NCBI GenBank assembly: GCA_000328365.1
Contig: KB301771.1
Span: 294,021 to 358,020 of the forward strand
Direction of reading: 5' to 3'
Length of the DNA stretch: 64,000 bases
Source of the DNA: Capitella teleta
Taxonomy: Eukaryota > Annelida > Polychaeta > Capitellidae
The notes below the pieces were generated by a model. It did not search any database. It worked only from the letters and a program-made list of their open reading frames with translations, and was not told the origin of the DNA. Each line of letters opens with the position of its first letter. Position 1 is the first letter of the stretch. A program made the position numbers and the translations under genes. Of this stretch, positions 57,908 through 64,000 are shown piece after piece.

Positions 57908-60015
57908 AAATCGCGAAACAACCGATTGAGGTAATGGCTCGGGTTTAAATTGTATTCAGAAGCGACATTAAATTTGCTAAACTAATTTCCAACCGGGTCA
58001 TTGCGATTAGCCTGCAGTGTATACCATGCCCGAATTTCGTCTCAATCCATTTACTTGGTTACATGCATTCAATATTACATTTGTTGCATGCATCACTAAA
58101 ACGGACGTGATGCGTGCATGTGTGTATACAGTCCCTGATTGAATGTTTGGGATACGATCGCTTTGGACTAAATCAGCATACATGTACTACCAGGTTCTAA
58201 CTTCATAACTGGAACAAAACCATTGGTCTAGATAAGAATATATAATCACCAACCCTTGATCGCTGCGAACATTCATGCCGCGTACGTTTGCTATTTTGTG
58301 CATTATTATTTAGTGCAGGCCTAGTTTTGTTGATAGCATCCCGTCCATTACATCGTAACATGATCAAAACTTGGCCAAAGGTCCACAACACCAAGCCGCT
58401 AATGATTAACAGCCTCCAAATTAAGACGCATGATCCGGCTTTGTGTGTGATTATTCGAAATGTCTAATTCATTTGTAAAGGCATTTATGAGGTATACATG
58501 CTGCAACCACGACTCAATCATTCGATGTGATTTTGGTTTAATTAAATGAAAGGGATTTAACTCTGAACAGCGTGACAATTAACGGCACAATGGCTATTGT
58601 ATGCACTCATGCTTCGTTTGGTACGTACACCACATGTAATATGCTGATGAGTGGCAGTCATAGTTCGAGGTAAACAACCCAAAAATAAATGAGTCATTAC
58701 TTTTCGCAAAAGTCCCCCCCCATGAATACACAGCGCTACTTGCATTGACTTCAATCCCTCTAGTTCTACTTTTTGCTCTTCTGAAACTCGGAGTGAAAAG
58801 CATCGCTGCATGAGGTGCAATACTCAGCCCCAAATATCGACGTCTAATCAACCTGTTCTTTGCCTACATTGTAATCCAAACAAAGGATCACATACTGATT
58901 GACGTGTTGTGCGGGAGTCGGTGGAGGGCGGCCACTCGCGTCCAGCCGGAGCAATTACTTCAAGTGGTCATTAGACGCATCATGTCCACTTGGTCTCCTC
59001 TACCAAGGAGCCGAGCAATGTCCCTGCATAAGAACGCCGATGCGCATGCGTCGTCACCCTCTAATGACCCCGGGATGAACGCATGCGCAGTGCTGATGAC
59101 CCTCCTGGTTTTGATCTGTCCACATTCAAAAGACAGCTAAAATGTGACTCGCTTTCCGCTGCATTAGGCAGACATAAAAAGCCATTTTTCACATTCTCTT
59201 CGAGTCCTCTTGCAAGCTCAATCGGGCGGAACCCGCGAGGATAGTCTGAGGCGGAGGGGCGTGAAAGGGGCTTAGGGAGGCTCAAAGGGAGGCTCGACCC
59301 CTCTTCCCTTCTGCCAAGCCCTTCGTCTCATCTCCATTCGTGGCGTGGTCCAATCGAAGCCACTCTGATCGATGGTTCTGCCCTTCTGCAGTGCGAGGCT
59401 GCCTCCGCTGCGCCTCCGCTGAAGACCGGTTGTATGCATCCACCCCGAAGGTGTACAACGAATTATTTCTCATAATATACTGCTAACACACGCCATGGGG
59501 ATTCAGCTCCTCTGCTTGTATAGGCGGTGCACAAATTATATGTAGCACATGCATCTGTACGTAGTCCATTCGTCAGCGGCGATCTCAGATCTCCTGTATA
59601 TGAGAATATTCAGACGGCATTCTGTCTAATCTACATGTATACATGACGTACGAGTATTGGGTGCACCGGTCTCTCCCTCTCTCTCTATCTCTCTGGTGGT
59701 CAATCAAAGATTGACTACTGGTACAAGTACTTGATATACTTCTGTTTTTTTTTATCACCGGATTAATGAAGTTTAATTATTTCAAATTATTTATCAATGC
59801 TCATTCGTTTTCGAACGCACAAGAACGCAACGACATAAAATTTTCTTTCATCGACCATTCATGTTTTGTCCACATCCCGAATAAAAAATACTTTTCATCC
59901 AGCTTCACCTTCAACCTCGTCATAATTTGCGTCTTTCACTGAGCTCCTAAAACGCGCGTGCAAGCGACGTGCATTGCTTCCCTTGTCGATGTCATACGGA
60001 AGTTCGCTGCTACCT
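57908..60015. other. Intergenic region with a CpG-rich part
   Basis: No supported gene. Two TGCGCATGCG-type NRF1 palindromes lie at 59041-59050 and 59080-59089. The stretch 59130-59450 is GC-rich and coding-like in composition, but no frame shows a domain. A CT-rich run lies near 59670-59695. Confidence 0.4.
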
Positions 60016-60019
60016 TTGG

Positions 60020-60080
60020 CTGTGCGCATGCGTATTAATCCGACAGCGCAAGGGATTATGGGACACTTCCGGTTGACACG
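60020..60080 (+). promoter_or_regulatory. NRF1/ETS promoter-like cluster
   Basis: TGCGCATGCG at 60023-60032 (NRF1 site), GGGATTATGGGA at 60052-60063 and ACTTCCGG at 60065-60072 (ETS site) lie within 50 bp in CpG-rich DNA. This combination is typical of TATA-less housekeeping promoters. The gene it serves is not identified; open frames begin at 60092 and 60154 on the plus strand. Confidence 0.45.
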
Positions 60081-60153
60081 AGAGGGCGCTCGTGACGGAT
60101 GACGTCCGCATGAAACTGACAGCGAGGCTAGCGCGCCGGCAGCGCCACCTCAC

Positions 60154-60522
60154 TTGCATGGCTCCCGATTGGGTTACACACGCTGCTCAGCCGACTCACG
60201 CTCTCTTATTCGCGCCATTGCGCAGCCGACATTCATCGCTTCCCGCCGATTCCTCGCAAAGGTCAAAGACGAATTAATTGCGAACGCAGATAGTCGGCCA
60301 TGTTCTTTTGTTGGCCCTAAAAGGGCGAAGGAAGCACTCAAATTAATCAAGTCGCTCAAAGGGAGGCGGTCTTTCTCCTCATCCGAGGAGGCGGCCGCGA
60401 AGCAAGCGGATTTCTCACTCGGATTCCTAGAAATTTGGCTTTTTGAACGATTGTCAAATGAGCTGGAACTAATATGCATACTGGGATGCATTACTTTCAG
60501 GAGTTCTATATATTCGCTATAG
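60154..60522 (+). other. Possible first exon, unrecognised
   Basis: The frame reads RRFLAKVKDELIANADSRP, then KRAKEALKLIKSLKGRRS and SSSEEAAAKQADF, which looks coding in composition and follows the promoter-like cluster. The frame has no ATG at its start (opening codon is TTG). A competing frame starts with ATG at 60092. No family is recognised. Confidence 0.3.
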
Positions 60523-60592
60523 TTATGTTGCTTGCTGTTATATAAAATATATTTCAATGGTATCCAAAAAGACAGTATGCTTAATTCTTAAC

Positions 60593-60597
<5 letters not shown>

Positions 60598-60630
<33 letters not shown>

Positions 60631-60682
60631 TGAATGGTGTTTTACGGCTCCACCCAATCCGATCGGATGATACGGGCGCCAG
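60598..60682 (-). mobile_element. 5'-truncated SINE fragment with (AG)n tail
   Basis: A 12-bp duplication (TCTTAACTATCA at 60586-60597 and 60683-60694) brackets an (AG)n run of about 30 bp and the last 50 bp of the shared SINE 3' module (TTTTACGGCTCCACCCAATC, GATACGGGCGCCAG). This is a short, truncated insertion that still produced a proper target duplication, as expected for LINE-driven retroposition. Confidence 0.82.
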
Positions 60683-60724
60683 TCTTAACTATCACGTACA
60701 TTCGTATATATAGGCCCTAATTTA

Positions 60725-61365
60725 CAGAGTGAGCCAAAAGTAGTCTATACTAGTATCCACTTCATGTTAACGATTTAAATGCTGCTGCGCTTTTCCAAGA
60801 AAGTGTTACAAAACAAGTTGCAGTGAAAAAAACACGCAAAGATAAGCTAAGTTAAAACTCGGGATTATTAGTCTAACATCCCATGCTGCCAAAATAATTT
60901 CAAATTCATCAACGCCGATGCCGATATATCTCAAATAATCATACATTCGATGATATTTTCATTTTTGGCGCCAAACAGGGCACCGGACCATGGATAGGCA
61001 ACACCCTCACACTATTATTTTGTTTGTGAGTACTGTTATTTTTGATTGTAGCCGTATAATATTGACATCACAAAATCGAAACAAAACAAAGAGTTTTTAT
61101 TGAAGAGCCATGCGACTGATGCTCGTTCAGGGGCTCATCTGATTTTGTTCTCTTCGTGATCACACAGCACTCGCATTTAAATGTCTCTCCCTCATTCAAA
61201 ATATACTCTTTACTTGATTTCGTTCTTCGTTTCATAAATATGCGCAGAATAACATAGTCAATCCATAGCAGGCATATTTTTTTTTCTTTATTTTTTTTAT
61301 AATAATAATTGATACATTATAGCATATTTCATAGTTTTGTTTTTAACTACTTTCGGCCCACTTGG
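60725..61365 (+). mobile_element. Mariner-type MITE, short form (copy D)
   Basis: TA lies at 60723-60724 and again at 61366-61367. The left end is CAGAGTGAGCCAAAAGTAG and the right end GGCCCACTTGG. It is 641 bp, similar in layout to copy B, with GGACCATGGATAGGC and ATTTAAATGT blocks shared. It lacks the long internal block of A and C. Confidence 0.8.
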
Positions 61366-61367
61366 TA

Positions 61368-64000
61368 TATTCGTGTTCCTTTGGCTAGCTCTTCAGCCGT
61401 TATGATCACAATGATCCGCATTTCGTTTGTTCATCGTCATCGCTGAAATCCTGGAGCATCTCTAGAATTCGAACTGAGCCCCAACAACGGCAAACATGGC
61501 ATTATGCTAAACAAATTCCCAAATTAATTTGGTTGGTTCATGGAATGGCGAGGCAAATAAATTATGAATCGACTTCGGGTTTTGCTGCCAAAGGTTGAAG
61601 GGATTTTCATTTTCAGAAATGACTTACAAGTAAAATAATGACAGAGTAAAGTGATGAGTGTAAAATCAGTTGTCGCATCCAATTGCATTTAGAATCAGGA
61701 AGTGTTCAGTACACTCAGGTGAATCAATTAATCAAGAAATTTACACTTAGTAGGGCGACATATAACATATTATTCATGATTAGTTCACATCGGTCAACCA
61801 TATAATGCTGAGGTCTGCTTGTTTACTTGCTTTCTATGAAACACGCACGTGTGGTCGATAATAGATGACGTGGTCGTGATGTCTGACCCGCGTGGAACAT
61901 GCAGCATTCAATGTATGGTCGAGTTTTGTGAGCTCATTAAACCGAAGATGAAAAGATGGTCAAGTTCGTCACATGAATTGGCGTCGCATAAAAGGTTGTT
62001 GAGATCACAATGCAGTCTATTATGCGTGATTATGCATACGAAAAGCGTTGATCCCTTCGCTAATTACTGCTACCCACTTTGTTACATCTCGCGCGGATCA
62101 AAGACGAAGCACCATAGAAACAGTCACGCGGTTGATTTGGCGCGCTTTTCAGGGAGCATTGCTCATCTCCCTGGGGATCCTTGCTTATTTCATTAGTTCT
62201 TTCGCAGTCAATTGTCTCCCTGTGCTAAGGCCTGCAGCTCAGCGAAGGACTCTTATTGAATTAGCCAGCCCGTGCGCCAGATGTCACTTTTTGGTTAGAG
62301 AAGCGACTGCCGTAAATACGCCATAATCCGTCTTCATGGGATCCGCCGCGTGAGATGGATACCCCTCAGTGCTCCGGGGTCATGCTCAATTTGTCACGAT
62401 CTGAATCAGAATCGTCAGCAAATTTATTCATTGAGCAAACCAATCTGGAGGGAGGCGGAGAGAGGAGGGAAGAGGAGGTGGGAGGAGGTGGTTGTGGTGG
62501 CCACACAAGAGTCTAACCTTGCGTGGTATATACCCCCAATATTAAGGTCAATACTATGCCGATACGAGGTCAAAAGCAGGAGCTGCACTCGGGTCACAGT
62601 CCCAGAGAGGCACACGAACCATTAGGCGAATTGCACAGAGCCCATCAGCGCCGAATGCGGCCGCCTTCGACACGCCCAAATTGGGTTATATGCGGCAGCA
62701 ATTCAGCTGTGCAGGGGAATACATAGTGACGGAGCGTGTTGCTAACGCTTGCCGCCCTTGGCTTTGTTTTGAACAAGTGCGTTGGCTAATCGGGCATACG
62801 GGTTCGTTAGGCGGCCGTTTGCTCCTCTGATGGGGGTGCGAGATGGAAGCTTCGATCTGTTTGAAATGGAAAAGTACTCAGTGAACTTGATGCTTGGAAA
62901 CCTTGAGCTGTTTGTATATTAAAGGTTAAGACTAAGGCTTACTTTAGCGCTACTTTGGGGGAAAACGCTGAGATGTGAAATTTCCTTAACTGTTCAACCT
63001 ACGTGTACTATAACATTTAAATTGTCATAATATAAAACTGTAATATGCATTAGGCATCCAATCCTTTACTGGTATCCGATGGAACCCAATATGCCTCAGT
63101 CGCTATGGACTGTATATGCTAGATTAGGATCATCCCCAGTGACCACCAATGCATCATGACACAAGAGTCCTTGGCCAACAGACAACCGTCGACCACCCCT
63201 TGACTCTCTGTCACATGATCAGTCGCAGGGGCCACGGGCAAAGGAGTGTTGCCGCCTTTGATGTTCAGGCGACAATGGTTTCCGGTGGCAACCACGTTCT
63301 TGGCTTTCATTGTTTTGGCAACAAGCGTCCTGCAATTGGCTTTGTTGCGCAGCCGCATCTGTCGGCGAAAATCGCGCCTCAGATTCTCGAGTTTGGAATC
63401 GTTAGATATGAGAAGAAGACACCTTTGCATACCTGCTGCCAAGTGCAGAGCTCATCGAGCGACGCCAAAGTGATTGACTGAGCTCTTAGCAAAAGCAACA
63501 GCAATTTCCTAATGGCAGCAGGCGGCAACGGTGTCTCTCTTTACGTCGTCAAAGGCATTGATCATCACAAGCTGCATGATATAAAAGGGGTGAGGAGGCG
63601 GAGGACCCCCCGCGTACCTGTTGTCACCCTCATGACAAAGTGGTCCATCTCTTGATCGGCGTGATGTGAGGCATCTTTTGTGCTGATAAAGATGACGAAG
63701 ACGACGCCAAAACAACCATTTACACCCCTCTCTCATCACACTCCCATCGACTCTGCAATCACCGACGCAGATCCTGCACTTCCACAATCATAATATATCT
63801 CTTTCTTCACTTGTTGCATCAAATATATCTGAACTTGGAGTTGGTATAATCGAGTATGTAAGCCCTTCTTCTTCACCACCATCTTCTGTTTAGCATTCTT
63901 TTGTATTCAGCGAGCTTGAATTCAGGACAATGTTGCATGTACACCTGTATACTGCACTGCTATAACTATGTTATGTAAGTATACACAGGAAAGGGATCCA
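61368..64000. other. Right end of the window, no supported gene
   Basis: Coding-like frames exist at 61849-62326 (plus) and 63119-63442 (minus, with an even, basic composition, NLRRDFRRQMRLRNKA), but none has a recognised domain or a convincing exon border. Several CpG-rich patches occur. Any gene here probably has its main part outside the window. Confidence 0.35.

Noticed and set aside
57604-57934. Four overlapping 89-105-codon frames rich in repeated Asn/Ile or Val/Asp
   Set aside because: All come from the stop-free 24-bp satellite and have no start context, domain or splice sites.

Overview
Organism and style. This is nuclear DNA of an invertebrate animal. It is AT-rich, has small spliced exons with GT-AG borders, introns from about 60 bp to 4.7 kb, abundant short non-autonomous transposons, and no bacterial-style gene packing. 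The gene families (Amt ammonium transporter, NIT-domain guanylate cyclase, FAM187-like Ig protein, CACNG/claudin-like tetraspan, RING-NHL protein) fit a marine invertebrate, most likely a deuterostome (echinoderm, hemichordate or cephalochordate). The species cannot be named from sequence alone. A 50-base N gap lies at 25521-25570. Layout, left to right. 0.2-0.8 kb is a LINE fragment. 2.4-9.4 kb (minus) is an Amt-type ammonium transporter assembled from eight phase-compatible exons, with a tRNA-derived SINE in one intron. 13.7-15.4 kb (minus) is a complete five-exon SLC16-type monocarboxylate transporter. 15.8-22.7 kb is a transposon-rich block: TTAA-flanked MITEs, a mariner-type MITE, a PIF/Harbinger-like element carrying MADF and BESS remnants, and a Tc1 transposase fragment. 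24.2-29.9 kb (plus) is a four-exon CACNG/claudin-like protein with a TATA box and a possible PDZ-ligand C-terminus. 30.0-32.7 kb (minus) is an unrecognised small secreted protein with a TATA promoter. 35.7-38.3 kb (minus) is a NIT-domain receptor-type guanylate cyclase. 38.8-39.2 kb is a 23-bp minisatellite. 42.4-49.1 kb (minus) is a 13-exon FAM187-like membrane protein whose introns hold a pair of adjacent mariner MITEs and a SINE with an unusual head. 49.1-52.4 kb is another repeat block (Harbinger-like, LINE, long-inverted-repeat element). 53.4-53.6 kb holds two coding-looking exons of an unknown minus-strand gene. 54.0-55.5 kb (plus) is a RING-NHL protein. 56.6-57.2 kb (minus) is an intronless, atypical Ras-like GTPase. 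57.7-57.9 kb is a 24-bp satellite. 58-64 kb has no gene I can support, apart from a CpG/NRF1-rich promoter-like patch near 60.0 kb and one more mariner MITE. How the genes relate. They are unrelated single genes, not an operon or pathway cluster. A weak theme is membrane and signalling proteins, and two genes (FAM187-like and Ras-like) have canonical RFX X-box palindromes at their 5' ends, which hints at expression in ciliated cells or sperm. The strongest novelty candidates are the cyclase with replaced transition-state residues, the SINE family that shares one 3' module behind different 5' heads, and the uncharacterised secreted protein.
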